From: Bradyrhizobium sp. Ghvi
Lineage (GTDB): Bacteria > Pseudomonadota > Alphaproteobacteria > Rhizobiales > Xanthobacteraceae
Assembly: GCF_900115265.1 (NCBI RefSeq)
Contig: NZ_FOVU01000003.1
Span: forward strand, 1 to 64,000
Length of the DNA: 64,000 bases
Direction of reading: 5' to 3'
The position numbers and the translations under genes are program-made. Positions 9,265 to 18,612 of this stretch are shown piece after piece. Within the stretch, counting starts at the first letter, position 1; the number at the start of each line of letters is the position of its first letter. Below the pieces are notes generated by a model, which was not told where the DNA came from, did no database searches, and was given only the letters and a program-made list of their open reading frames with translations.

Positions 9265-9489
9265 CTATTTCGCAAGCGCGGCGAGAGTGTCGCGATACTT
9301 GTCCATCACCTCGTCGGCGATCTCCATCGTCCGCTCGAAATCGGGGTCGTAAGGTAGCGCCTGGAAACCGCCGCCAGGTAATTCAACAATATGCAATTGC
9401 TGCCCGCGTTTGAGATCAAGCCTCTGCATCAATTCACGCGGCAGCAGCAGGCCATCGGAATTGCCGATCTTTTTGATCTCGATCTTCAT
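9265..9489 (-). CDS. AbrB/MazE-type antitoxin
   Basis: 74 residues. The N-terminal half (MKIEIKKIGNSDGLLLPREL, then LDLKRGQQL) is the swapped-hairpin AbrB/SpoVT DNA-binding fold; the C-terminal helix (DPDFERTMEIADEVMDKYRD) is the likely toxin-binding tail. Start ATG 9489. An in-frame earlier codon at 9525 would translate through the palindrome and is rejected. Together with the adjacent Doc toxin it should repress its own promoter. An AbrB-type partner for Doc, instead of Phd, is found in other proteobacteria. Confidence 0.92.
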   Translation of the reverse strand: MKIEIKKIGNSDGLLLPRELMQRLDLKRGQQLHIVELPGGGFQALPYDPDFERTMEIADEVMDKYRDTLAALAK

Positions 9490-9495
9490 GCCTTG

Positions 9496-9533
9496 CTCCG
9501 CCAATGTTATACAGATGTATAACATTGGCGGAG
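9496..9533. promoter_or_regulatory. Perfect 18-bp palindromic operator of the toxin-antitoxin pair
   Basis: CTCCGCCAATGTTATACA, spacer GA, then the exact reverse complement. The inner part TGTATAAC can serve as a -10 element on the minus strand, and the arm nearest the gene contains GGAG, the ribosome site of the antitoxin ATG at 9489. Repressor binding would cover the promoter; a transcript starting upstream could also fold and hide the ribosome site. Confidence 0.8.
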
Positions 9534-9588
9534 GGTCCGTTCAACAAATGTTTGACGGCGTCCGCCCAAAAATGAGGCACCCTCGTCG

Positions 9589-11499
9589 TCAGCTCATCGC
9601 CTCCAGCTCGTCGATCATCCCGGCGATGACGCTAAGTCCGCCATCCCAGAATTTGGGGTCCTTGGCATCCAACCCGAACGGTCGCAGCAGCTCGGAATAA
9701 TGCTTGGTACCGCCGGCCGCGAGCATGTCGAGATAGCGCTCGGCGAAACCTTCGGCCGCGTTCTCGTAGACGGCATAGAGGGAGTTCACGAGGCAATCGC
9801 CGAAGGCATAGGCATAGACGTAGAACGGCGAGTGGATGAAGTGCGGGATGTACATCCAGTAATTCTCATAGCCCGCCTTGATCTCGATCGCCGGCCCCAG
9901 GCTCTCGCCCTGCACCGACAGCCAGAGTTCGCCGAGCCGCGTCGCGGTGAGCTCACCGTTCTTGCGCTCGGTGTGGACCGCACGCTCGAACGAATAGAAC
10001 GCGATTTGCCGCACCACGGTATTGATCATGTCCTCGACCTTGCCCGCGAGCAGCGCCTGGCGCTGCTTGGCGCTCTTGGTCTGCGCCAGCAGCCGCCGGA
10101 AGGTCAGCATCTCGCCGAACACGCTCGCGGTCTCGGCCAGCGTCAACGGCGTCGGTGCCATCAGCGCGCCGTTCTTCGCCGCCAGCACCTGGTGGACGCC
10201 GTGACCGAGCTCGTGCGCCAGCGTCATCACGTCGCGCGGCTTGCCCTGGTAGTTCATCAGGACGTAGGGATGCGCCGAGGGCGTGGTCGGATGCGAGAAG
10301 GCGCCCGGCGCCTTGCCCGGACGCACCGGGGCATCGATCCAGCGATCGGTGAAGAAGCGCTCGGCGATGTCGGCCATTTTTGGCGAGAAGCCGCGATAGG
10401 CCGTCAGGACCATGTTGCGCGCATCGGGCCAGCCGATGACATCAGTGGCGGCGAAGGGCAGCGGCGCGTTGCGGTCCCAATAGGCCAGCCGCTTCTTGCC
10501 GAACCACTTCGCCTTCAGCGCGTAGTAGCGATGCGACAGCTTCGGATAGGCTGCGCGCACCGAGGCGACCAGCGCGTCCACCACCTCGCGCTCGACGCGA
10601 TTGTTGAGATGGCGGGAATCGGCGACATCCTTGAAACCGCGCCAGCGGTCGGAGATGTCCTTGTCCTTGGCGAGCGTGTTGGTGATCAGCGCGAAGGTGC
10701 GCTCGTTGGCCTTGAACGTCTTTGCCAGCGCTTCCGCCGCAGCCTTGCGCTTGGCGCCGTCACGGTCTTGCAGGAGATTCAGCGTCGGCTCGATCGCCAG
10801 TTCTTTGGACCCGACCTTGAAGCGCAGGCTCGAAATGGTCTGGTCGAACAGCCGGTTGAAAGCAGAATAGCCGGTCTGCGCCTTCTCCAGGAACAGCTGC
10901 TCGAGCTTGTCGTCGAGCTGATACGGCTTTTCCTTGCGGAGGTCCTCGATCCAGGGACGATAATGCGCAAGCTCGGGCGCCTGCATCGCGCGGGTCAAAA
11001 GATCGTCATCGATGCGATTGAGCTCGAGCGCGAAGAACAAGAGATGCGTCGACGCAGCCGTCAACCGCTCGGAGACATCCCCGTAAAACTTTGAAATCTT
11101 GGGGTCCACGCTATCGCCAGCGTGGACGAGACCGGCATAAGAGCCCAGGCGGCCGGCGAGATCATCGATCGCCTCATAGCGTCGCACGGCTCTTGCGAGC
11201 CATTTTCCGCCATCTTCGTTTGCTGTGCCTGTTGCGAGCTTGCCCTTGTAGTCGGTCTCGAACGCGACGCAATCGGCATCCATCTTTTCGAGATCGCGCG
11301 CCACTTCCGGCGCATCGATTCCGGAATAGAGATCGGCGAGGTTCCACTCCGGAAGCTTGCCAGTCTTGCTCGCAGGCGTTGCGGAGGGTTTTGCCTTGAC
11401 GGCTGATTTCTTGGCGACAGATTTTTTGGCGACGGATGTCTCTGTGGCTGGCTTGCGAAGGGCGGGCTTTTTCAGAGCGGAGCTGAGGCGCGAATTCAT
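9589..11499 (-). CDS. pepF: M3-family oligoendopeptidase (PepF-like)
   Basis: 636-residue cytosolic zinc metallopeptidase that cleaves short peptides. The zinc site HELGHGVHQ (HExxH) is in the C-terminal third, followed by the glutamate region TLAETASVFGEMLT. The N-terminal ~50 residues are an unusual Lys/Ala/Ser-rich stretch (SVAKKSVAKKSAVKAKP) ahead of the family start at KLPEWNLADLYSG; that extension is probably disordered. The upstream ATG at 11499 is kept as the only visible start. Divergent from the response regulator gene with 127 bases between. Confidence 0.93.
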   Translation of the reverse strand: MNSRLSSALKKPALRKPATETSVAKKSVAKKSAVKAKPSATPASKTGKLPEWNLADLYSGIDAPEVARDLEKMDADCVAFETDYKGKLATGTANEDGGKWLARAVRRYEAIDDLAGRLGSYAGLVHAGDSVDPKISKFYGDVSERLTAASTHLLFFALELNRIDDDLLTRAMQAPELAHYRPWIEDLRKEKPYQLDDKLEQLFLEKAQTGYSAFNRLFDQTISSLRFKVGSKELAIEPTLNLLQDRDGAKRKAAAEALAKTFKANERTFALITNTLAKDKDISDRWRGFKDVADSRHLNNRVEREVVDALVASVRAAYPKLSHRYYALKAKWFGKKRLAYWDRNAPLPFAATDVIGWPDARNMVLTAYRGFSPKMADIAERFFTDRWIDAPVRPGKAPGAFSHPTTPSAHPYVLMNYQGKPRDVMTLAHELGHGVHQVLAAKNGALMAPTPLTLAETASVFGEMLTFRRLLAQTKSAKQRQALLAGKVEDMINTVVRQIAFYSFERAVHTERKNGELTATRLGELWLSVQGESLGPAIEIKAGYENYWMYIPHFIHSPFYVYAYAFGDCLVNSLYAVYENAAEGFAERYLDMLAAGGTKHYSELLRPFGLDAKDPKFWDGGLSVIAGMIDELEAMS

Positions 11500-11626
11500 C
11501 GTGTGGAAAACCTGTGTTCAACAGTCGCGACGGCGGGCGGGGGCAGCAAGGCTTAAGAGGGCGTTAATCGGCTTCGGCCAGAGTGACCCGATTCGAGACA
11601 GATAGTAGTAGCGTGCGGGGAACACC

Positions 11627-13123
11627 ATGGCTGCCAGTATTTTGATCGCCGACGACGACGCTGTAGCCCGCCGGCTGGTCGAGAACATGGTGCAGAAATG
11701 CGGCTATGAGACGATCGTTGTCGAGTCCGGCGACGCCGCGATATCCGCCCTCACCGCCCCCGACGCACCCGCGATCGATGCCGTGATCCTTGATCTGGTG
11801 ATGCCCGGCCTCGACGGAATGGGCGTGCTGGCGAAAATCCGAGAAGCCGGCCTCAACGTGCCCGTGGTCGTGCAGACCGCTCATGGCGGCATCGACAACG
11901 TGATTTCGGCGATGCGCGCCGGCGCGGCCGACTTCGTGGTCAAGCCGGTCGGCATGGAGCGGCTCCAAGTCTCATTGCGCAACGCGCTCAACGTCTCCGC
12001 GCTCAAGGGCGAATTGCAGCGCATCCGCCACAGCCGCGAGGGCCGGCTGACCTTCTCCGACATCATCACGCGCGCCGAATCCATGTCTGGCGTGATGCGC
12101 GCGGCGCAGAAGGCTGCCAATTCCTCGATCCCCGTGCTGATCGAAGGCGAGTCCGGAGTCGGCAAGGAGATGTTCGCACGCGCCATCCACGGCAGCGGCG
12201 AGCGCAAGGCAAAGCCGTTCGTCGCAGTCAATTGCGGCGCGATCCCCGACAACCTCGTCGAATCCATCCTGTTCGGCCACGAGAAAGGCGCCTTCACCGG
12301 CGCGACCGAACGGCACACGGGCAAGTTCCTCGAAGCCCATGGCGGCACGCTGTTTCTTGACGAGGTCAGTGAGCTGCCGCTGACCGCGCAGGTCAAGCTG
12401 CTGCGCGCTCTTCAGGAGGGCGCAGTCGAGGCCGTCGGCGGCCGCAAGCCGGTGAAGGTCGACGTGCGCATCATCTCCGCGACCAACCGCAAGCTGCTGG
12501 AGCGGGTCAAGCAGGGTCATTTCCGCGAAGATCTGTTCTATCGCCTTCACGTCCTGCCGCTGACGATCCCTTCGCTCAGGGCCCGGCGCGAGGACATCCC
12601 GCACCTGCTCAGGCATTTCCTGGCGCGCTTTGCGGCCGAGGAGAACCGCACGATCTCCGGCGTCTCTGGCGAGGCCGTGGCGCATCTCACCCAGCTCGAC
12701 TGGCCCGGCAACATCCGCCAGCTCGAGAACGCCGTCTACCGCGCGGTGGTGATGAGCGAGGGCGATCAGCTCGGTCTCGATGATTTCCCGCTGTTGGCGT
12801 CGCAGACGTATTCTGCAACGGAGATTCCGACCGCCCCGTTGATGATCGAGCCGATCGCGGCGCCCCCGGTGGTCTCAGGTAACGAAATACCGATCGCGCC
12901 GCTGCCGCTGGCAGGGTCCCTCTCGATGCTGACCCCGACCGGCGATGTGCGGCCACTTGAGGACATGGAGAACGAGATCATCCGCTTTGCGATCTCGCAC
13001 TACCGCGGGCAGATGTCCGAGGTGGCGCGTCGCCTCAAGATCGGCAGGTCCACGCTGTATCGCAAACTCGACGAAGCCGGGGTTCCCGGTCATGGCGGGA
13101 AAAGCGGTGAAGAGACGCACTGA
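11627..13123 (+). CDS. Sigma-54-dependent response regulator (NtrC family)
   Basis: 498 residues in three parts. Residues 1-125: receiver domain with the acidic pocket (ILIADDD), phospho-acceptor in VILDLVMPG and a lysine in FVVKPVG. Residues ~145-385: AAA+ domain with Walker A GESGVGKE, the sigma-54 contact loop GAFTGAT, Walker B GGTLFLDEV and the arginine-finger region. Residues ~445-490: Fis-type helix-turn-helix (SEVARRLKIGRSTLYRKLDE). It should activate RpoN promoters when phosphorylated. No histidine kinase gene is adjacent, so its partner is elsewhere. Start ATG 11627 has GGGGAA upstream. Confidence 0.95.
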   Translation: MAASILIADDDAVARRLVENMVQKCGYETIVVESGDAAISALTAPDAPAIDAVILDLVMPGLDGMGVLAKIREAGLNVPVVVQTAHGGIDNVISAMRAGAADFVVKPVGMERLQVSLRNALNVSALKGELQRIRHSREGRLTFSDIITRAESMSGVMRAAQKAANSSIPVLIEGESGVGKEMFARAIHGSGERKAKPFVAVNCGAIPDNLVESILFGHEKGAFTGATERHTGKFLEAHGGTLFLDEVSELPLTAQVKLLRALQEGAVEAVGGRKPVKVDVRIISATNRKLLERVKQGHFREDLFYRLHVLPLTIPSLRARREDIPHLLRHFLARFAAEENRTISGVSGEAVAHLTQLDWPGNIRQLENAVYRAVVMSEGDQLGLDDFPLLASQTYSATEIPTAPLMIEPIAAPPVVSGNEIPIAPLPLAGSLSMLTPTGDVRPLEDMENEIIRFAISHYRGQMSEVARRLKIGRSTLYRKLDEAGVPGHGGKSGEETH

Positions 13124-13471
13124 ACCTGATGCGAACGGAGGTTCGCGCGAGACGACGATGTGCCCTCAACCCGTTGAATTACGGCGAAATTCGGCGGCAC
13201 ATGAAACCGTGACTTGGAAGTGACAGAGATTGGGAAAAGCGCGCGGCGAAGGCGCACAATCCGTTGCAAACGGGCTGTCTTGAAGTCAGTTTGTCGTGAG
13301 TTTCCCGGGCTAGCGCTAGCTGCCAAAACCGGGCCTGTATATCGTCTGCGTATGAATCGTTGCGTGCAGGCGTTCAACTTCCGTGAGGCCGGCGCGGTTT
13401 AGCCGAAAACTCAATTAGGCGATAACGAAAGCTGTTCCACGAGGGACAGTTCACCCGAGGGGTGCGACACA
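13124..13471. other. Intergenic region upstream of the L,D-transpeptidase
   Basis: 348 bases without a convincing gene. It includes a self-complementary GCTAGCGCTAGC at 13309-13320 and probably the transpeptidase promoter. No RNA gene was recognised. Confidence 0.5.
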
Positions 13472-15724
13472 ATGCGTGACTGTTTGAACCACCGTGCAGG
13501 ATTTGACCGCGTTTTGGCGACGGTCGCAGCGACCTTCCTGACGGTATCAGCCGGCTCGGCGCTGGCACAGGACCAGGCGCGCAGCAGCGCGGCGGAGCTC
13601 GCGATCGAAGCCGCGATCCCGCGCCCCGAGCCCGCGAACGTCCCACCCCCGACCGCGTCCGACATCAAGCTCGACACCACCGCCACCCTGCAGGACGCAA
13701 CGAAGGAAGTCGCCAAGGAGCCGGTCAAGACCGAAGCTGCTCCCGCCCCGATCAAGGTCGAGACCAAGCCGGCAGACGTCGCCACCACGCCGGCAGCCGA
13801 TGCGCCCAAGAACGAGCCACCCAAGAACGAGACGGCCACGACCGAACCCGCGAAATCCGAGCCTGCCAAATCTGAGGCTGCCAAAACTGAGCCCGCCAAG
13901 GCTGAGCCTGCAAAGTCTGACAGCGCGGCAGCACCGGCGGCCGTTCCCGCAGCCCCTGCGGCAGCAGCCGCGCCAGCCGCCGAGCCGGTGAAGGCCGCGA
14001 GCAACGTCCCCGCCGCCGATCAGCCGGTCGCCGACAAGATCAAGGACATCCTCGGCGCCAAGACCTCGCGCCATTTCGAGCGCAAGAACGAGCGCGCCGC
14101 CGTCGAGAAATTCTACGGCGCCCGCGACTTCGCGCCGGTCTGGACGCAGGGAGGCGCCCTGAGTGCTCCGGCCAAGGGCGTGATCGCGCGGCTGAAGGAT
14201 GCGGCTTCCGATGGTCTCAATCCCGCCGATTATCCCGTGCCTGACTTCGCCGCCGCGACGACGCCCGATGCGCTCGCCGATGCCGAACTGAAGCTCACCG
14301 CAAGCATGCTCGACTATGCGCGTCAGGCGCAGAGCGGCCGCATGCATTGGTCGCAGGTCAGCGCCGACATCCAGTATCCCGAACATCCGGTCGATCCGAA
14401 CGAGGTGCTCACCAAGGTGACGACCGCAGCGGATGCCTCAGCCGCGCTCGACAGCTACAACCCGCCGCAGAAGCTCTACAAAGAGCTGAAGGCCAAGCTC
14501 GCGCAGCTGCGCGGCCAGGGTGACGGGCCGGCGATCGAGATCGCTGACGGCCCAACGCTGAAGTACACGCCCAAGGGCAAGAAGCAGGCTGAGATCGTCG
14601 TACAGGATCCGCGCGTGCCGCAGCTCCGCGCCAAGCTCGGCATCACCGAGAACGCGAGCGACGACCACTATGACGCGACGGTCGCCGAAGCCGTGCGCAG
14701 GTTCCAGGACGGCGCCGAGATGAAGGCGACCGGCGTGCTCGACGACAAGACCGTCAAGGCGCTGAACAGCCCGAAGCGTGACAAGCAGATCGACACCGTG
14801 CTGGTGAACATGGAGCGCTGGCGCTGGCTGCCGCGCGATCTCGGCGTGCCTTCGCTGGGCGATGCCTATGTCATCCTCAACATTCCCGACTACACGCTGA
14901 AAGTGATGCAACGTGGTCAGCAGGTCTGGACCACCCGCGTCGTCACCGGAAAGCCGGGCCAGCACGCAACCCCGCTGCTGACCGAGACGATGAAGTACAT
15001 CACGGTCAACCCGACCTGGAACGTGCCGCCGTCGATCGTCTATGGCGAATATCTGCCGGCCCTGCAGCAGGACCCGACGGTGCTTCAGCGCATGGGCCTG
15101 AAGCTCGAGCAGAACCGCGACGGCTCGGTGCACATCTCGCAGCCGCCCGGCGAAGCCAACGCGCTCGGCCGGATCCGCTTCAACTTCCCGAACAAGTTCC
15201 TGGTCTATCAGCACGACACGCCGGACAAGTACCTCTTTGCCAAGGACGAGCGCGCTTTCAGCCATGGCTGCATGCGCGTGCAATATCCGGATCAGTACGC
15301 CTCGGTCCTGCTCAACATCGCCATGCCGAACGAGCATTACACGCCGGAGCGCGTGCGCGGCATGTACGGCTCGGGCGAGATCGATCTGAAATTCCCGACG
15401 CCGATCCCGGTCAACATCACCTACCAGACCGCGTTCGTGGACGACGCCGGCAAGCTGCAGTTCCGCAAGGATGTCTATGGCCGCGACGCGACCATGATCA
15501 ACATCCTGAAGAACAGCCGCGGCAAGGACCTCGAAATGGTCGTCGCGCATTCGCAGCCGAGCTACTCGCGTCCGGCGACGACGCTGCCGAGCGGCGTTGC
15601 GATCGCCAACAATGGCGGCGGCTCGTCCGGTCTGAACTTCTTCGAGCGGCTGTTCGGTGGTGGGGCTCCGACGCCGCCGCCCGCTCCGGTCGGCCGCCGG
15701 ACCCAGCGGGTGTTCACCCGCTGA
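13472..15724 (+). CDS. L,D-transpeptidase, YcbB/LdtD-like
   Basis: 750-residue exported peptidoglycan cross-linking enzyme. A signal peptide precedes the cut after SAGSALA-Q. Residues ~60-190 are low-complexity, with runs such as AKSEPAKSEAAKTEPAKAEP, a likely flexible spacer. A peptidoglycan-binding domain lies near 385-435 (YDATVAEAVRRFQDGAEMK). The YkuD catalytic domain follows from ~460, with the active site FSHGCMRV, catalytic Cys about residue 600. The domain order and size match YcbB-type enzymes, which form 3-3 cross-links. Start ATG 13472 has GAGGGG upstream. A hairpin terminator follows. Confidence 0.93.
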   Translation: MRDCLNHRAGFDRVLATVAATFLTVSAGSALAQDQARSSAAELAIEAAIPRPEPANVPPPTASDIKLDTTATLQDATKEVAKEPVKTEAAPAPIKVETKPADVATTPAADAPKNEPPKNETATTEPAKSEPAKSEAAKTEPAKAEPAKSDSAAAPAAVPAAPAAAAAPAAEPVKAASNVPAADQPVADKIKDILGAKTSRHFERKNERAAVEKFYGARDFAPVWTQGGALSAPAKGVIARLKDAASDGLNPADYPVPDFAAATTPDALADAELKLTASMLDYARQAQSGRMHWSQVSADIQYPEHPVDPNEVLTKVTTAADASAALDSYNPPQKLYKELKAKLAQLRGQGDGPAIEIADGPTLKYTPKGKKQAEIVVQDPRVPQLRAKLGITENASDDHYDATVAEAVRRFQDGAEMKATGVLDDKTVKALNSPKRDKQIDTVLVNMERWRWLPRDLGVPSLGDAYVILNIPDYTLKVMQRGQQVWTTRVVTGKPGQHATPLLTETMKYITVNPTWNVPPSIVYGEYLPALQQDPTVLQRMGLKLEQNRDGSVHISQPPGEANALGRIRFNFPNKFLVYQHDTPDKYLFAKDERAFSHGCMRVQYPDQYASVLLNIAMPNEHYTPERVRGMYGSGEIDLKFPTPIPVNITYQTAFVDDAGKLQFRKDVYGRDATMINILKNSRGKDLEMVVAHSQPSYSRPATTLPSGVAIANNGGGSSGLNFFERLFGGGAPTPPPAPVGRRTQRVFTR

Positions 15725-15761
15725 GCCGCCCCGCGCTCTTCTGAGCTTTCTCAATGAAATC

Positions 15762-15794
15762 AACGGCCCCGTCCCCCCCCTCGGCGGGGCCGTT
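15762..15794 (+). terminator. Hairpin terminator after the L,D-transpeptidase
   Basis: 10-bp stem AACGGCCCCG / CGGGGCCGTT around a C-rich 13-base loop, 38 bases after the stop. The tail is only weakly T-rich. Confidence 0.7.
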
Positions 15795-15995
15795 CTACGT
15801 TAACCATTCCGCACCTGGGTCCCGCCACCCCGGCGTTTTTTTGCCACAGTCAACCGTTTAGGATTGTAGCCTGACTTGGTTTGGGGGTGGGAAGGTCAAC
15901 CTCGAATTAACCTTCTCGCTTTAAGAAAGCGTTCATCCTCTTTCGCGTGCCAACGGGGTTGGCGGGAGAGTCCATTTTGAACGCTCGTCGACTGG

Positions 15996-17606
15996 GTGGG
16001 CTCATACGTGCTGGCTGGTTTCGCACGCCAATTCGCTGCGTCGTCGTTGTTCCATGCGGGCGTCAAGGTCGGATCTCGGATCGGCCTTGCCTCGCTGGTG
16101 CTGCTTGCGGCTGCCGGTTCGGTTCATAACGCAGCCGCGCTGAACGAGACCAAGACGCTCTCCTTCCACCACACCCATTCTGGCGAAGATCTCACCGTCA
16201 CCTTCAAGCGCGACGGCCGCTACGACGAAGCCGCGCTGAAAACGCTCAACCACTTCCTGCGCGACTGGCGCACCCAGGACGAGACGGTGATGGACCGTCA
16301 CCTCTTCGACATCCTCTGGGAAGTCTATCGCGACGTCGACGCCAAGCAGCCGATCCAGATCATCTCCTCCTATCGCTCCCCCGCCACCAACGCCATGCTC
16401 CGCCGCCGCTCCGCCCATACGGGCGTGGCGCGCTTCAGCCAGCACATGCTCGGCCATGCGATGGATTTCTATATTCCCGGCGTGCCGCTGGAACAGATCC
16501 GCTTCGCGGGCCTGCGCCTGCAGCGTGGCGGCGTCGGCTTCTACCCGACATCAGGCTCGCCGTTTGTGCATCTCGACACGGGCAACGTCCGGCACTGGCC
16601 GCGCATGACGCATGACCAGCTCGTCCGCGTCTTTCCGGACGAACGCACGGTCCATATCCCGACCGATGGCGTGCCGCTGAAAGGTTATGAGCTCGCGAAG
16701 GCCGACATCGAGCGGCGCGGCGATGGCGACGGCGCCAGCAAGCTGGGCTTCTTCGCCGCCTTGTTCAAGGGCAAGTCGGCTCCGGCAGCTGCCAGCAGCG
16801 AAGAGGATGACGAGGGCGCGCCCGCCCCGGCCGCCAAGCCCGTGGCACCGACCGTGGTCGCCGCTGCGGCCAAGCCCGCCGATCCGGTGCCGACCCCGCG
16901 CGCCAAGCCGTCAGCGGCCTCGGCGATACAGCTCGCCGCCGCCGATGCGCAGCTCGTGGCGCCGCCCAAGCCGAAGCCCGCGCCTGACAGGCCGGCAGCC
17001 AGCAAGCCCGAGACCCCGGCCGACATCATCAATGCCCGCGGCTTCTGGGATGATGTCCCGTCCGCGCCGCAGCAGGCGACGCCGGCCCAGGTCGCCGCAT
17101 TGAAAGCCCGTCAGGCGCTTGCCGCGGCCGCCGATCCGCAACCGACCGCGAGCGTCTCCAACGCAGCCCTGCAGGCGCTGGCTTTCGCGCCGGCGGCCTC
17201 ACCGGATCACGCCAAAGTGGTCGCCGCGTCCGCGCCGATTCCGCGCACGGCGCGCCCGGCCACCGCGCGCAATCAGGCGCCGGCCACCGAGATCAGCAGC
17301 GTCGTCGGCAAGAGCACCGACGGCATGGTCGCGACAGCGACACGGCTGTCCGCAGCCAAGAACGAGAGTATCTGGCTCAAGATCGTGATGCTGTCGCCGA
17401 GCGCCAGCCGCGCGATGTCGGTCACGCTGATGGGCGAGCTCGATATGGTTACGTTGCGCGGCTATTTCATCAAGCCGCAGACCGTGATCGCAATGGGCTT
17501 CACAGACGATCCCATGCAGGGCCTGTCCTGCGACAGTTTCTCGGGCAGCGCGACGGTCAAGCCCGAGACGACCTCGTTCGTCATGCGCACCGCCGCGCTG
17601 CGCTGA
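15996..17606 (+). CDS. DUF882 (M15-like, YcbK family) cell-wall protein with long low-complexity tail
   Basis: 536 residues. After an N-terminal hydrophobic export segment (SRIGLASLVLLAAAGSVHN), residues ~50-220 match the DUF882/YcbK family, related to M15 D,D-carboxypeptidases: IISSYRSPATNAMLRR, HMLGHAMDFYIPG (metal ligands His and Asp) and SPFVHLDTGNVRHWPRM (His-x-Asp). The following ~300 residues are Ala/Pro-rich. Start is uncertain: GTG 15996 is used, GTG 16008 is also in frame, and a stop lies at 15978. It follows the L,D-transpeptidase on the same strand, consistent with a peptidoglycan role. Confidence 0.88.
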   Translation: MGSYVLAGFARQFAASSLFHAGVKVGSRIGLASLVLLAAAGSVHNAAALNETKTLSFHHTHSGEDLTVTFKRDGRYDEAALKTLNHFLRDWRTQDETVMDRHLFDILWEVYRDVDAKQPIQIISSYRSPATNAMLRRRSAHTGVARFSQHMLGHAMDFYIPGVPLEQIRFAGLRLQRGGVGFYPTSGSPFVHLDTGNVRHWPRMTHDQLVRVFPDERTVHIPTDGVPLKGYELAKADIERRGDGDGASKLGFFAALFKGKSAPAAASSEEDDEGAPAPAAKPVAPTVVAAAAKPADPVPTPRAKPSAASAIQLAAADAQLVAPPKPKPAPDRPAASKPETPADIINARGFWDDVPSAPQQATPAQVAALKARQALAAAADPQPTASVSNAALQALAFAPAASPDHAKVVAASAPIPRTARPATARNQAPATEISSVVGKSTDGMVATATRLSAAKNESIWLKIVMLSPSASRAMSVTLMGELDMVTLRGYFIKPQTVIAMGFTDDPMQGLSCDSFSGSATVKPETTSFVMRTAALR

Positions 17607-17663
17607 CGCTTCGGCATTTCACTGCTTCGTCGTCCTGGCGGAAAGCAAGGACGATTGCCGGCC

Positions 17664-17936
17664 TCAGATCATCCCCAGCGCCTGCATGTAGGTCTCGAGA
17701 ATCGTCTCGGCCTCGGCGCGCTCGTTGGGATCCTGCTTGCGCAGGCGCACGATGGTGCGCAGCGCCTTGACGTCGTAGCCATTGCCCTTGCTCTCGGCAT
17801 AGACGTCGCGGATGTCGTCGGAGATCGCCTTCTTCTCTTCCTCCAGCCGCTCGATGCGCTCGATGATGGATTTGAGCTGGTCCTTGGCAAATTTCGTCGC
17901 GGGCTCGTCGTCGCGGACGGCGGCGGAGGTGGCCAT
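17664..17936 (-). CDS. gapR: GapR-type DUF2312 nucleoid protein
   Basis: 90 residues. The pattern [19 protein letters not shown], then [20 protein letters not shown] and [11 protein letters not shown] matches the DUF2312 family; the founding member GapR of Caulobacter is a clamp-like protein that binds overtwisted DNA ahead of replication and transcription and stimulates topoisomerases. The protein is almost wholly helical with a coiled coil. Start ATG 17936 ([11 protein letters not shown]); the frame remains open upstream but the extra residues do not resemble the family. It converges with the DUF882 gene. Confidence 0.93.
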   Translation of the reverse strand: MATSAAVRDDEPATKFAKDQLKSIIERIERLEEEKKAISDDIRDVYAESKGNGYDVKALRTIVRLRKQDPNERAEAETILETYMQALGMI

Positions 17937-18132
17937 CTTGGTACTCCCAATGGAACTGGCAAAACGAGGTGACGCCGGCATCCTCACCGCGCGTGCTGGC
18001 AGAACTGTTAGGGTTCGTGCCTGCCACGTTCAAGCAAGCAACACGCTCGTCCACAGCGCGCCCACACCTTCCTGCGGAAGTGCAAAGAAAGCTGTTGTGT
18101 GGTGCGACTCAGCCCCGCCCCGGACAGCCCCA

Positions 18133-18438
18133 TCAATGATTGTGGGGATGGACCTTCTTCATCGCCTCGATCTGCTCGGGCGTGGCCGTGCCCTGGTACT
18201 TCGATTTCCAGGTCTCGTATGGCATGCCGTAGACCGCCTCGCGGCTCTCATCCCTGCTCAGGGGCACGCCTTGGGCATCGGCGGCCTCCTTGAGCCAGTT
18301 GGACAGGCAGTTGCGGCAGAAGCCCGCCAAATTCATCAGGTCAATGTTCTGGACGTCGGTCCGCGTCTTCAGATGATCGACCAGACGCCGGAAAGCGGCC
18401 GCCTCGAGCTCCGTTCTGATTTTGTCGTCGATTGCCAT
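18133..18438 (-). CDS. DUF1244 protein
   Basis: 101 residues. The stretch MNLAGFCRNCLSNWLKEAA with two cysteines, and YGMPYETWKSKYQGTATPEQ near the end, match the DUF1244 family, which has structures but no established function. Helical, soluble and family-normal length. Start ATG 18438. It is transcribed away from the DUF1036 gene and probably stands alone. Confidence 0.9.
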   Translation of the reverse strand: MAIDDKIRTELEAAAFRRLVDHLKTRTDVQNIDLMNLAGFCRNCLSNWLKEAADAQGVPLSRDESREAVYGMPYETWKSKYQGTATPEQIEAMKKVHPHNH

Positions 18439-18612
18439 GGCTGGACCTCTCGGCTGTTTCTGACCTCGATGGTGGTCACCGTTACGGGATCAGGTGGGGT
18501 CCTGTCACAGATTTTGCCATATCGCGGCGCAAACGGCCGCTAAGCCGGCGTCTGGGCAACTCCCCCCTCCCCTACGCCAAATCGTCAATCATCTGGTATA
18601 CGTTCCGCGACA

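Noticed and set aside
13309..13320. 12-base self-complementary GCTAGCGCTAGC as an operator of the L,D-transpeptidase
   Set aside because: A single short palindrome in GC-rich DNA with no second copy or regulator; kept only as a remark on the intergenic region.
15896..15960. Possible frameshift at the 5' end of the DUF882 gene
   Set aside because: An in-frame stop at 15978 precedes usable GTG starts, and the export segment is intact from 15996, so no frameshift is required.
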